Positions 31,744-39,226 of a stretch of 39,226 nucleotides of DNA are shown piece after piece; within the stretch, counting starts at the first letter, position 1, and the number at the start of each line of letters is the position of its first letter. The stretch is from JAUVZL01 sp965603515 (GTDB taxonomy: Bacteria; Hydrothermota; Tepidihabitantia; SM23-42). The notes below the pieces were generated by a model. The model was not told the DNA's origin. It saw only the letters and a list, made by a program, of their open reading frames with translations, and did no database searches. The stretch is from the NCBI GenBank assembly GCA_965603515.1, contig CBFDDH010000023.1, positions 1 to 39,226 on the forward strand, read 5' to 3'. A program made the position numbers and the translations under genes.

Positions 31744-32780
31744 GATCCCTGCTTATTAGGAAAAGTTGTTTTCTTACGCCGATCAAATGGACATACTGCG
31801 ATACAGTTAGAACAATCGCCTCCATTGTCAACCCAGAATTGATAGCATTTGTCATGGTCAACTGCCCAGCGCAAAATACCCTTATTGTTTGAGGAACATG
31901 CCACATCAAATGATGGTTCTATTTTTGTCTGTATAGCATCTGCCTCGCAGGCCTTAACGCAGCGATTGCACTGCTTGCAAAAATCCGTAACACCGAAGAA
32001 AATAGGTCTATCCGGCACCAACGGCATATCTGTTATCACCTTGCACAACCGCACACAAGGACCATATTCTGGAGTAATTAAAAGCCCCAACCTGCCCAAT
32101 TCGCCCAATCCAGCATCAATGGCTAATGGTATGCTCAAGCCAGTATCATTACCCATTGGGATTGCCTGGTAACCAAGCTGTCTTATGAATTCAGCCAGAC
32201 ATGCGATACAGAATGCCATGCGCGAGTAACCCAATGCGGTCTCCGCACATGCAATAAAAGATGGACTTTTGGCAATAGCTTTTTCATCCATGGCAATAGC
32301 CATGACGATAGCATACTCGTATTCGTCAGTGATAGTGACCTCATTCCCCTGCATATCACGGGAGTATAACCATCGTTTATTCAAACGGCATATGCCGACT
32401 CGGGTAGCACCGTACATACGTGCAATCTTTTTAATCTGTTTGCTCATCCCAGATTTATCGACTATCGGATACTTACCCAACTTTGGTTTGGACATAATAT
32501 TATCAGGATCGTGTAATTGCTTCCATGAAAAAGCGCCGTGAAAGTAATCGTGCACAGTCCATCCTGCCAGCGTACGAGCAAATGAAATCCGTGAATACGC
32601 CTCTTGATCACGGTCAATGATCTCCGCCGACTTCTCATACATATCCTTCTTATAAAACGGTGCCGCCTTGTCATAAAGGATACGCCCAAATACTGTTTTT
32701 CTTTGGTCAAACTGAGTGTAGATTGATTGGTCTATGGTGTAGTTTGGAACATCTCTTTTTCTGACCTTTGTTTCTTTCAT
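31740..32780 (-). CDS. Reductive-dehalogenase-like corrinoid Fe-S protein
   Basis: The closest match I recognise is the RdhA family and its relative QueG, which are corrinoid enzymes with two 4Fe-4S clusters. The N-terminus (FDQRKTVFGRILYDKAAPFY) and middle (GATRVGICRLNKRWLYS; YQAIPMGNDTGLSIPLAIDAGLGELGRLGLLITPEYGP) follow RdhA, including the conserved N-D-T-G region of the corrinoid pocket. The first cluster is CKQCNRCVKAC; the second uses CYQFWVDNGGDCSNCIAVCPF. It lacks the twin-arginine signal of respiratory RdhA, and no RdhB anchor gene follows; instead an exchanger overlaps it. It is therefore probably cytoplasmic. Substrate unknown; organohalide reduction is only one possibility. Confidence 0.8.
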   Translation of the reverse strand: MKETKVRKRDVPNYTIDQSIYTQFDQRKTVFGRILYDKAAPFYKKDMYEKSAEIIDRDQEAYSRISFARTLAGWTVHDYFHGAFSWKQLHDPDNIMSKPKLGKYPIVDKSGMSKQIKKIARMYGATRVGICRLNKRWLYSRDMQGNEVTITDEYEYAIVMAIAMDEKAIAKSPSFIACAETALGYSRMAFCIACLAEFIRQLGYQAIPMGNDTGLSIPLAIDAGLGELGRLGLLITPEYGPCVRLCKVITDMPLVPDRPIFFGVTDFCKQCNRCVKACEADAIQTKIEPSFDVACSSNNKGILRWAVDHDKCYQFWVDNGGDCSNCIAVCPFDRRKKTTFPNKQGS

Positions 32781-32816
32781 TGGTTATGTCATAGTTAACA
32801 CACCCTCTTCTGTATT

Positions 32817-35441
32817 TTATTCAAATTGAAAACCTCGGCCAAAAAGTCTCAAGCAGGCATCCACAACCCGCGCACTAAAAAGTACACTCCGGTTTTTTGA
32901 GATCTCTTCCAATGCCTTATCTATACTATGTGCTGCTCGATAAGGACGATGCGAAATCATGGCTTCAACAACATCGGCAACTGCGAGTATTTTCGATTCC
33001 AAAAGCATTTTATCGCCGGTTAATCCACGCGGATACCCAGAGCCATTGATCCGTTCATGATGCTGGAGCACCATTTCAGCAACATCCCAGGGGAACTCTA
33101 TGGTTTTCAGAATTTCGTAGCCAGCCTGACAATGGGTTCTTACTAAAGCCATCTCAATATCACTCAATGAAACTGGTTTATTCAGTATCTCCGCAGGGAC
33201 ATGGATCTTGCCTATATCATGAACAATACAAGCAACTTTGATGCCGTCGATCTGGTCAGACGCAAGCCCCATCTCCTCAGCAATACCAAAGGCAAGTTGC
33301 CTAACTCTATGCTGATGACCAAACGTATATGGATCTCTTTTCTCGCTTGTCGAAGCAAGTGCGTTTACTGTACCATTAAGTACGTCCTTCAACTTATGAT
33401 AACTCTTTTTTAATTCCTGTTCAGCTTGTATACGCTCGGTAATGTCTTCTATCATACCGTCATAGTATTGAACATTACCCTGTTCATCCTTGACCGCAAC
33501 GGCCGAAACAGAAGCAAAAAAAGGCAATCCATTCATTCTTTTCAACAGCAGGATTTCATCCTTGACATATCCGTAAACGAGTATTTTTTCATTGAACTTC
33601 TTTCGGTCATCAGGATTCTGGTACAGATCTGCCACATCAATGGTCAGAAATGCATCCTTGCTTTCGTGTCCGAACATCTTCACAATTGCTGGATTCACTT
33701 CAATAAACTTGCCGGTCGGACCAATTGTATTTCTGTAGATACCGACATTTAGATTTTCTGTTAGGGTTTTGTATTTCTGCTCACTTTGACGCAGTGCCTC
33801 AAGGGTAATGACGCGTTTTGTGATGTCACGCGCAATTCCTTGTATGGCAAAAGGTTTACCATCTTTATGTAATAGTGTAGCCTCAGTCTCGACCCAGACA
33901 AAATCGCCATCTTTACGCAACAACCGATATTCAATTGCTTCCTTCTGAAACCCGATATTCTTGATTTCTTCAATCACACCGTACGCCTTGGATAATTGGT
34001 CAGCGTCAAGTAATATTGCGAGATTGATATTGGGTATCTCTTCACGTTTGTACCCCAACATATCTAGCGCGGCATCATTAGCATCAAGAAAATTACCATC
34101 AAAATCATGTATACAAATACATAACAGGCTTCGGTCAAAAAGTGATTTGTAACGAATTTCACTTTGCTTTAGAGCTTCTTCTACCTTTTTCTTCTTTGAA
34201 ATATCCCGGATCGAAGCAAGGAATGCTTTTGGTTTACCCTGGGCATCCTTGATCACGGTGGCGTTAAACTCACCTATATAGTAGGTGCCGTCTGGTTTCA
34301 ATAGTCGGTATTCAGCCTCAACATGACCTTGTTCAAGTGTTTTCTGCAAATTCTCTTGCGCCTTGTGCTGGTCATCCGGGTGGATGAAATCAAAAGCGTC
34401 TTTTCCAATAATATCATCTTCCTTAGCATACCCGGTCAGTTCAAGGGTCTGGTCTGATATGTGAATTATCTTCCCTTCTAAATCGCTGATGATAATCGCT
34501 TCAGGTAGTGTCTCGGCCAAAATTCTGTACATCTCTTCACTTTCCTGCCGTGCAACTTCAGCGCGCTTACGTTGAGTTATATCTCTAGCGACATTAAGGA
34601 TCGCGGGTTTGCCGTCGAATTCAATGACCCGGCTGCTTAATTCAACCGGGATGACTTTACCGTCTTTTGTCACATGGGCAGTCTCAAAAAAGTGCTGTTT
34701 TTTTGCCTTTAACTCCTCAATCCGCTTTAAGACCAGCTTTGCATACACCGGCGAAGCTATGTTCATTGCGGTCATGTTCAAAAATTCATCGCGCGTGTAA
34801 CCGAGCCGATCGCACGCTGTTTTATTGACTTCCAGGATATGTCCTTCCAGATCATAAATAATGATCGCATCATTCGTAGAATCAAAAACCGTTCTTATTT
34901 TTCTTTCTGATTCTCTCAAGGCTTGTTCAGCTTGTTTCAGAACGGTCAAATCCATGGCCACTTCAACTGCACCGATGACTTCGCCTTTGTCATCCTTCAC
35001 TGGATAGCCATGTAAGAACCAGGATCGACCATCCGGTGTCGTCATTTCGTTATCATGGGGTATACCGGTTTCCAGAGCTTTTATAACCGGACACCCTTCA
35101 CATATTGTATCTCTTTCTTGCCAGACTTCATAGCAATTCATGCCAACCAATTCTTCGGTTGTCATACCGAGCGATTTAGCAGCGGTTCGATTCGCCCACA
35201 CGATTTTCATATTCCTATCGTGAAAGACCACGTGCTCAGCCATGCTATCAAGTATAGCTGTTTTTTCCTGTTCTGCAGTCATTAAGGCTTGCTCCGTAAG
35301 TTTACGCTCTTGTGTTTCCTGTTCTAAAAGCTCTTTTGATCTCTTAATCTCTTCAGCACATTGATTGACTTGCGCTTTCAGCTCTTGGATATGCTGGCTT
35401 TCGTTGCCAGAGAAATCTTTTTTGTCGTTTTCACTAGACAT
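32817..35441 (-). CDS. Five-PAS sensor with C-terminal HD-GYP domain (874 aa)
   Basis: A short coiled coil (residues 13-62) leads to five PAS domains at roughly 55-170, 175-290, 295-415, 420-540 and 545-670, joined by ALRESE/ALKQSE-type linkers. The HD-GYP domain (about 690-874) has HD in VHDIGKIHVP and HHE in LQHHERINGSGYPRGL, the expected H-H-E and G-Y-P motifs (here NGSGYP). HD-GYP domains cleave the second messenger cyclic di-GMP or cGAMP with a metal pair. No membrane span, so a soluble redox- or small-molecule-sensing protein. It follows panB by 12 nt in the folK run. No Shine-Dalgarno is seen. Confidence 0.92.
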   Translation of the reverse strand: MSSENDKKDFSGNESQHIQELKAQVNQCAEEIKRSKELLEQETQERKLTEQALMTAEQEKTAILDSMAEHVVFHDRNMKIVWANRTAAKSLGMTTEELVGMNCYEVWQERDTICEGCPVIKALETGIPHDNEMTTPDGRSWFLHGYPVKDDKGEVIGAVEVAMDLTVLKQAEQALRESERKIRTVFDSTNDAIIIYDLEGHILEVNKTACDRLGYTRDEFLNMTAMNIASPVYAKLVLKRIEELKAKKQHFFETAHVTKDGKVIPVELSSRVIEFDGKPAILNVARDITQRKRAEVARQESEEMYRILAETLPEAIIISDLEGKIIHISDQTLELTGYAKEDDIIGKDAFDFIHPDDQHKAQENLQKTLEQGHVEAEYRLLKPDGTYYIGEFNATVIKDAQGKPKAFLASIRDISKKKKVEEALKQSEIRYKSLFDRSLLCICIHDFDGNFLDANDAALDMLGYKREEIPNINLAILLDADQLSKAYGVIEEIKNIGFQKEAIEYRLLRKDGDFVWVETEATLLHKDGKPFAIQGIARDITKRVITLEALRQSEQKYKTLTENLNVGIYRNTIGPTGKFIEVNPAIVKMFGHESKDAFLTIDVADLYQNPDDRKKFNEKILVYGYVKDEILLLKRMNGLPFFASVSAVAVKDEQGNVQYYDGMIEDITERIQAEQELKKSYHKLKDVLNGTVNALASTSEKRDPYTFGHQHRVRQLAFGIAEEMGLASDQIDGIKVACIVHDIGKIHVPAEILNKPVSLSDIEMALVRTHCQAGYEILKTIEFPWDVAEMVLQHHERINGSGYPRGLTGDKMLLESKILAVADVVEAMISHRPYRAAHSIDKALEEISKNRSVLFSARVVDACLRLFGRGFQFE

Positions 35442-35453
35442 AATATTTAGAAT

Positions 35454-36245
35454 TCAATCAAAAGAATGCGCTTTGTCCGGATAAACGCCCTTTCTTACTT
35501 CATCCCGGTACTGCTCGACTGCCTGACGTATCGTTTCACCAACATGTGCATACTGCTTAACAAACTTAGGTGAAAAATCGTCAAACAGACCGATCATGTC
35601 GTGCAAAACAAGAATTTGACCATCACAAAAAGGCCCAGCTCCAATACCAATGGTCGGTATGGAAATGCTTGCAGTGATCTCCTTTGCCAGGCTAGCTGGT
35701 ATCTTCTCAAGGACCACTGCAAAACAACCAGCCATCTCAAGCGACTTAGCATCGGCAACCAGGATGGCGCCACTTTCTTCTGTGCTACCCTGTAATTTAT
35801 AACCACCCAATTCGTGAATAGACTGAGGTGTCAAACCAAGATGTCCCATTACTGGGATGCCGAGTGCAACAAGTCGCTTGATCGCATCAAGGATCGGTGC
35901 ACCACCTTCAAGCTTAACACCCGCCGCTCCGACTTTCAAAAACCTTCCCGCATTATATACTGCATCCTGGATCGATGTTTGATAAGATAAAAATGGCATG
36001 TCTGCAATGACCAGAGCATTCTTCACAGCTCGGCTCACGATTCGTGTATGATATAACATTTCTTCCATGGTAATCGGCAATGTATTTTTCTCGCCAGCAA
36101 AAACATTGGCTGCAGAATCGCCTACCAGTATGACATCAATACCTGTTTTATCAAGGATGCGTGCGGTTGGATAATCATAAGCAGTAAGACAAACAATCTT
36201 CTCCTGCTTCTGTCTCATAGAAGCTAATGTTCTTATTGTTACCAT
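35454..36245 (-). CDS. panB: 3-methyl-2-oxobutanoate hydroxymethyltransferase
   Basis: Makes ketopantoate from ketoisovalerate and methylene-tetrahydrofolate, the first committed step to CoA. The barrel start IVCLTAYDYPTARILDKTGIDVILVGDSAANV holds the Mg ligand Asp43; DMPFLSYQ, KLEGG, MGHLGLTPQS and IGIGAGPFCDGQILVLHD follow. The 263 aa are usual. It overlaps the deoxynucleoside kinase gene by 7 nt, in the order folK-kinase-panB. panC lies elsewhere on the other strand. The grouping with folK fits, since PanB uses a folate cofactor. Confidence 0.96.
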   Translation of the reverse strand: MVTIRTLASMRQKQEKIVCLTAYDYPTARILDKTGIDVILVGDSAANVFAGEKNTLPITMEEMLYHTRIVSRAVKNALVIADMPFLSYQTSIQDAVYNAGRFLKVGAAGVKLEGGAPILDAIKRLVALGIPVMGHLGLTPQSIHELGGYKLQGSTEESGAILVADAKSLEMAGCFAVVLEKIPASLAKEITASISIPTIGIGAGPFCDGQILVLHDMIGLFDDFSPKFVKQYAHVGETIRQAVEQYRDEVRKGVYPDKAHSFD

Positions 36246-36874
36246 TGTCGTGATAGAATCCTACGCGGCTCTTTCAAGTTTTTCACTTCGTCACAGATCA
36301 GATCAAGGTCCTTGGAATTTCCAGTAAAGTCAAAACCCTTGATATCAACGATAAGCAGTGGCGAAGTCTTGTAATGAAAGAAAAAGGCGTTATACGCCTC
36401 ACACAGCTGTTCAATATAGCCGAAATCGATATTGCTCTCAAAATTGCGGTCACGCTGTCTTATCCGCTTGTAAAGAAATTCTGCTGAAGCCTGAAGATAG
36501 ATGACGAGATCAGGTTTTGGTACATCTCGTTCGATTAATCCATATATTTTATCGTATAGAGCAAATTCTTCTTCATTCAAATTTATCTCAGCGAAAATAC
36601 GGTCTTTCTCAAAAAAGTAGTCAGCAATGATCCGCGATGCGAAAAGGTCGATTTGGGATATTTGCCTTTGCTGACGATACCGTGACATCAAGAAATAGAG
36701 TTGGGTATGGAATGCATGTTTTGCTGGATCTGCATAAAAATTCTCAAGAAATGGATTATCCTCGAATTTCTCAAGGATCATACCAGCGTGAAACCGCTTG
36801 GCAAGAATCTCAACTAATGACGTCTTGCCAGCACCGATGACGCCTTCAACCGTAATAAATCTCAGATCCTTCAT
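36239..36874 (-). CDS. Deoxynucleoside kinase (deoxyadenosine/deoxyguanosine kinase type)
   Basis: Phosphorylates deoxynucleosides in salvage. The P-loop is GVIGAGKT (11-18), the substrate-side DR/ERS-type region reads SQIDLFASRIIADYFFEKDRIFA, and the LID has RIRQRDRNFE. Bacterial dGK/dAK have about 210 residues, as here (211). I start it at the second Met, with GGAG 6 nt upstream; an in-frame GTG 12 nt earlier (36886) is less likely. The coding region overlaps folK by 29 nt. Which base is preferred cannot be judged from sequence. Confidence 0.92.
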   Translation of the reverse strand: MKDLRFITVEGVIGAGKTSLVEILAKRFHAGMILEKFEDNPFLENFYADPAKHAFHTQLYFLMSRYRQQRQISQIDLFASRIIADYFFEKDRIFAEINLNEEEFALYDKIYGLIERDVPKPDLVIYLQASAEFLYKRIRQRDRNFESNIDFGYIEQLCEAYNAFFFHYKTSPLLIVDIKGFDFTGNSKDLDLICDEVKNLKEPRRILSRQW

Positions 36875-37331
36875 GCTCAACTCCACTCAGACAATCCTTC
36901 AATTTTTTATCAGAACAAGGCGGTACAAAATCCGGCGCGATTTCAGACAGCGCCTTGATGGCAAAGGGACGTTTGAAAAAACTCGCATGGGGTATTGTCA
37001 GTTCTTTTGTTCTAATGATCTGGCTACCGTAAAATACGATATCAATATCAATTGTCCTCGGTCCCCATTGAATGCCATCTGGTTTTCTACCCATTTTTGC
37101 CTCAATTTGCTTAAGTAATCGGATTAAATCCAAAGGTTCATGATCACACTTCACTTCTAACCCCATATTCAAGAAATCCGGCTGATCGGTCCTACCCCAG
37201 GGTTTGGTCCGGTAAATCCTGGACTTTTTCAATACCTTTATGTCATTATTTTCCAACTCATTCAAGGCATTCGTGAGGTTAGTTTCCAGGTTACCAAGGT
37301 TGGTTCCCATGAGAAGCAATATCTTCTCCAT
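36846..37331 (-). CDS. folK: 6-hydroxymethyl-7,8-dihydropterin pyrophosphokinase
   Basis: HPPK transfers pyrophosphate from ATP to hydroxymethyl-dihydropterin in folate synthesis. The signature reads YRTKPWGRTDQPDFLNMGLEV (pterin loop) and GPRTIDIDIVFYG (ATP and Mg site, D-x-D). Its 161 aa equal the classical form. First gene of a run of six same-strand genes (folK, deoxynucleoside kinase, panB, PAS/HD-GYP, reductive-dehalogenase-like, exchanger). Its mRNA is probably leaderless (-10 ends 7 nt before ATG). Other folate genes are not here. Confidence 0.95.
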   Translation of the reverse strand: MEKILLLMGTNLGNLETNLTNALNELENNDIKVLKKSRIYRTKPWGRTDQPDFLNMGLEVKCDHEPLDLIRLLKQIEAKMGRKPDGIQWGPRTIDIDIVFYGSQIIRTKELTIPHASFFKRPFAIKALSEIAPDFVPPCSDKKLKDCLSGVEHEGSEIYYG

Positions 37332-37338
37332 TTCATTT

Positions 37339-37366
37339 ATTCTACACGAAACACAACCTGTGTCAA
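37339..37366 (-). promoter_or_regulatory. Promoter of the folK run, leaderless type
   Basis: Minus strand: TTGACA (37366-37361), 16-nt spacer, TAGAAT (37344-37339), then 7 nt to the ATG at 37331. Confidence 0.75.
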
Positions 37367-37404
37367 GATACCATAAGTTACTAAATTATTGAGTCATTAA
37401 AAAA

Positions 37405-37440
37405 ACTCCGATACACCGTTACTCCGATACTCCCATACTC
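37405..37440 (-). repeat. Dispersed short intergenic repeat, copy 3
   Basis: On the minus strand GTAACGGTGTATCGGAGT, next to GAGTATGGGAGTATCGGA-type words. It matches 19423-19440 at 17 of 18 positions and, over 37414-37432, the copy at 10114-10132 at 16 of 19. Confidence 0.5.
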
Positions 37441-37451
37441 ATTTCAATAAC

Positions 37452-38519
37452 TTAATGACCCAACGCATCTAAGTATGCTTTGTTCTCTTTGAGTTGATCA
37501 TAGGAGAAAAAAACGACCCCGGAAAAGGCTTTTGACCTAACCAAATCCACCTGCCGGCTAATCTCCTCAGGTGATAAAACATACAGTCCCAAACCAACGG
37601 TCACGCGGTAGGGATCATTTACTGCTTTTTGGATCTTATTCAGGTTTTTCTTTATATATTTGCCATAAGCCATCAAACACACAAGATCTACATAACCGGC
37701 ATTTAACCAGCCCAACCAATCCTGATGATGCTCATAGCGTGCACTTAAATAGTCAGGTTTAACCGCCGCGGAGATCAGAATATCGGGTCGCTCCCCTTTT
37801 AACGCATCTCTCATTTGCCCTGCAAAAGCTGTAAGATCAGCTGCTGCGAACTCGCGCCATTGCTTGGTTAGATCATCACATCCCCAAAGACCGTACCTTG
37901 CCTTCAATTCATCTTTGCTGATCAAATCAAGTGGATCCACATAGTACTTTCTCATGAATTTGCTGCGCAGACTTACATCATAAACAAAATTAGATGTTGG
38001 ATAGCGTATATAGTCAAAATGAATCCCGTCAAAATCATACTTTCTAATGATTTCCTGCGCGATATCTATGATATAAGATCGTACTTGTGGATTTGCCGGT
38101 GTCAGATAATAGCCTTCAGTACCTATGTCTTTTAGTTCTTCAACAGTGTAATCAACAATTGACCGGTCATCCTGGTCGCGTACATACCAATTCGGTTGTC
38201 GATCAATAGGATGCTTACTATTCATGGTCTTTGGTGCAAAGCCCCATGAATAAAGCACATTGATCCATGCCGAGACTTTGATGTTCCGGCGGTGTGCTTC
38301 ATTCAGGAATTCTATTAGCCATCTATCAGATTGCATTTTACTGGGCACATACGTTGATGGATAATAAGCCTCACCCAGAGCAAAGATCTGGAGAAAAATA
38401 TGATTGAATCTTCCATCTAAGTGGTCAAAAATAGCGCTTCTATCTTGAATTGACCAACGCGGAACCCAGACACCTTTAAAATCAGTATGCAAGGCAAGAA
38501 ATAGTATTAATAAACCCAT
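37452..38519 (-). CDS. GHL10-type glycoside hydrolase-like protein (355 aa)
   Basis: Family-10-like (DUF187) TIM barrel. The start KGVWVPRWSIQDRSAIFDHLDGRFNHIFLQIFALGEAYYPS, the HRRNIKVSAWINVLYSW strand and the hallmark YDFDGIHFDYIRYP (catalytic Asp region) are all present, followed by DLVCLMAYGKYIKK. Residues 1-13 are a short hydrophobic start and may be a weak signal peptide. Typical GHL10 proteins act on bacterial cell-wall or unknown glycans; the substrate here is not clear. Stands alone with a leaderless promoter; no partner genes. Confidence 0.85.
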   Translation of the reverse strand: MGLLILFLALHTDFKGVWVPRWSIQDRSAIFDHLDGRFNHIFLQIFALGEAYYPSTYVPSKMQSDRWLIEFLNEAHRRNIKVSAWINVLYSWGFAPKTMNSKHPIDRQPNWYVRDQDDRSIVDYTVEELKDIGTEGYYLTPANPQVRSYIIDIAQEIIRKYDFDGIHFDYIRYPTSNFVYDVSLRSKFMRKYYVDPLDLISKDELKARYGLWGCDDLTKQWREFAAADLTAFAGQMRDALKGERPDILISAAVKPDYLSARYEHHQDWLGWLNAGYVDLVCLMAYGKYIKKNLNKIQKAVNDPYRVTVGLGLYVLSPEEISRQVDLVRSKAFSGVVFFSYDQLKENKAYLDALGH

Positions 38520-38524
38520 ATCCT

Positions 38525-38552
38525 AATGTATTCAGAAAACCCCTTTTGTCAA
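38525..38552 (-). promoter_or_regulatory. Promoter of the GHL10-type gene, leaderless type
   Basis: Minus strand: TTGACA (38552-38547), 16-nt spacer, TACATT (38530-38525), then 5 nt (AGGAT) to the ATG at 38519. Confidence 0.72.
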
Positions 38553-38614
38553 CTCAAGGATACCTCATTATGCAATGAAGATACGCCTATCACCCATTTG
38601 AAAAGGCGGTAGTA

Positions 38615-38642
38615 TTGACTTTCTGCCTTATATACATAGAAT
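38615..38642 (+). promoter_or_regulatory. Promoter of the slipin gene, conventional leader
   Basis: TTGACT (38615-38620), 16-nt spacer, TAGAAT (38637-38642), followed by AAGGAGG (38653-38659) and the ATG at 38665. Confidence 0.65.
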
Positions 38643-38664
38643 ATTATACTATAAGGAGGAATAT

Positions 38665-39226
38665 ATGGGATTTACTGGAATACTTATTATTGTTCTTGTC
38701 TTAATTGTCATCAGTGCAATTAGGATAATGAGAGAGTATGAAAGAGCAGTTGTTTTCAGACTCGGCAGATTCTTGAAGATCAAGGGACCTGGTCTGTTTA
38801 TCCTCTGGCCAGGTATTGATAAAATGGTTAGAGTTCCGCTGAGGGTCGTTGCCATGGACATACCACCGCAAGATGTCATAACCAGGGATAATATATCGAT
38901 AAAGGTCAATGCGGTCGCCTATTTCCGGGTTTTCGAACCGGACAAAGCAATCCTTGAAATTGAAGATTACCTGTACGCTACGAGTCAGCTCGCGCAAACT
39001 ACACTACGTAGTGTACTCGGCGAATATGAATTCGACGAGATGCTAGCCAAAAGAGAAAAACTCAATCAGCGGTTGCAGAAAATCATTGATACCCAAACCG
39101 ATGCCTGGGGCATCAAAGTCTCAGCTGTAGAGATCAAGCATGTCGATATCCCGCAAGAGATGCAGCGAGCGATCGCCCGTCAGGCAGAAGCTGAGAGAGA
39201 AAGACGATCAAAGGTTATCCACGCTC
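38665..39226 (+). CDS. Slipin / stomatin-like SPFH protein, N-terminal part (runs off right edge)
   Basis: Open to the window edge, so about 187 residues are seen. A single membrane span (residues 3-19, FTGILIIVLVLIVISAI) leads to an SPFH/band-7 domain: REYERAVVFRLGRFLKIKGPGLFILWPGIDKMVRVPLRV, DIPPQDVITRDNISIKVNAVAYFRV, then QLAQTTLRSVLGEYEFDEMLAKREKLNQRLQKIID and VEIKHVDIPQEMQRAIARQAEAERERRSKVI. This is the slipin order. Such proteins scaffold membranes and are usually paired with an NfeD-type membrane protein, which may lie just outside the window. Strong AAGGAGG 5 nt upstream. Confidence 0.94.
   Translation, partial: MGFTGILIIVLVLIVISAIRIMREYERAVVFRLGRFLKIKGPGLFILWPGIDKMVRVPLRVVAMDIPPQDVITRDNISIKVNAVAYFRVFEPDKAILEIEDYLYATSQLAQTTLRSVLGEYEFDEMLAKREKLNQRLQKIIDTQTDAWGIKVSAVEIKHVDIPQEMQRAIARQAEAERERRSKVIHA

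Noticed and set aside
32781..32816. Promoter for the reductive-dehalogenase-like gene
   Set aside because: The 36-nt gap has no convincing -35/-10 pair; read-through from the folK run is simpler.
36875..36886. GTG as deoxynucleoside kinase start
   Set aside because: The ATG 12 nt later has GGAG at the proper distance and gives the usual N-terminus.
1..39226. CRISPR arrays, tRNA/rRNA genes, transposases, phage genes
   Set aside because: I looked for direct-repeat arrays, tRNA-like arms and integrase or transposase proteins and saw none.

Overview
The window looks like a chromosomal segment of an uncultivated anaerobic bacterium with a Gram-negative type envelope. Clues are a four-subunit pyruvate-type ferredoxin oxidoreductase, several lipoproteins, a PorV/PorQ-like outer-membrane barrel ending in Phe, a small secreted protein with a type IX-like C-terminal sorting domain, and DUF4388, DUF4159 and DUF4175 proteins. 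This mix fits the FCB side of the tree, with candidate division WOR-3 (Stahlbacteria) as my best but unproven guess. Base composition is moderately AT-rich and even. I see no phage, transposase, CRISPR array, rRNA or tRNA.

Layout. 1-1.0 kb: the start of a secreted protein running off the left edge, and a Nudix hydrolase. 1.4-3.4 kb: a DUF2007 protein and a CapA-type metallophosphatase. 3.6-9.1 kb: a long plus-strand run with a 5'-nucleotidase-like lipoprotein that has apparently lost its metal site, a membrane protein, a FecR-domain protein, a BtuFCD-type importer interrupted by a palindromic element, and YjbQ. 9.3-9.7 kb: a mini sorting-domain protein. 10.2-14.6 kb: a DUF4159 / DUF4175 / TPR operon. 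14.7-16.2 kb: a lipoprotein and a HAD phosphatase. 16.3-19.2 kb: porC-porD-porA-porB on the minus strand. 19.7-24.1 kb: panC, topA, a flavin reductase and nfo. 24.3-27.8 kb: an unrecognised KOW-containing protein, the PorV/PorQ-like barrel, accA and a DUF4388 protein. 27.9-30.2 kb: a GYD protein, a small secreted protein, an alkyltransferase-like (ATL) protein and an ARPP-1-type lipoprotein. 30.3-37.3 kb: queF, then a minus-strand run reading folK, deoxynucleoside kinase, panB, a PAS/HD-GYP sensor, a reductive-dehalogenase-like Fe-S protein and a Na+/Ca2+-type exchanger. 37.5-38.5 kb: a GHL10-type glycosidase. 38.7 kb to the edge: the start of a slipin/SPFH protein.

The most striking pattern is regulatory. 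At ten genes a near-consensus TTGACA / TATAAT promoter lies right against the start codon. In eight of them the -10 box ends only 5-7 nt before ATG, and in two it ends 12-14 nt before. The predicted mRNAs therefore start at or a few bases before the ATG and cannot carry a Shine-Dalgarno site. Other genes have an ordinary leader with AAGGAGG. Two start modes thus seem to coexist. This also corrects the starts of topA and atl, whose longer frames begin inside their own promoters.

Other points worth a second look are the corrinoid-type reductive-dehalogenase homologue without a Tat signal or RdhB anchor, the pseudo-5'-nucleotidase, the palindromic element inside the importer operon, and a dispersed 18-19 bp intergenic repeat present at three places.
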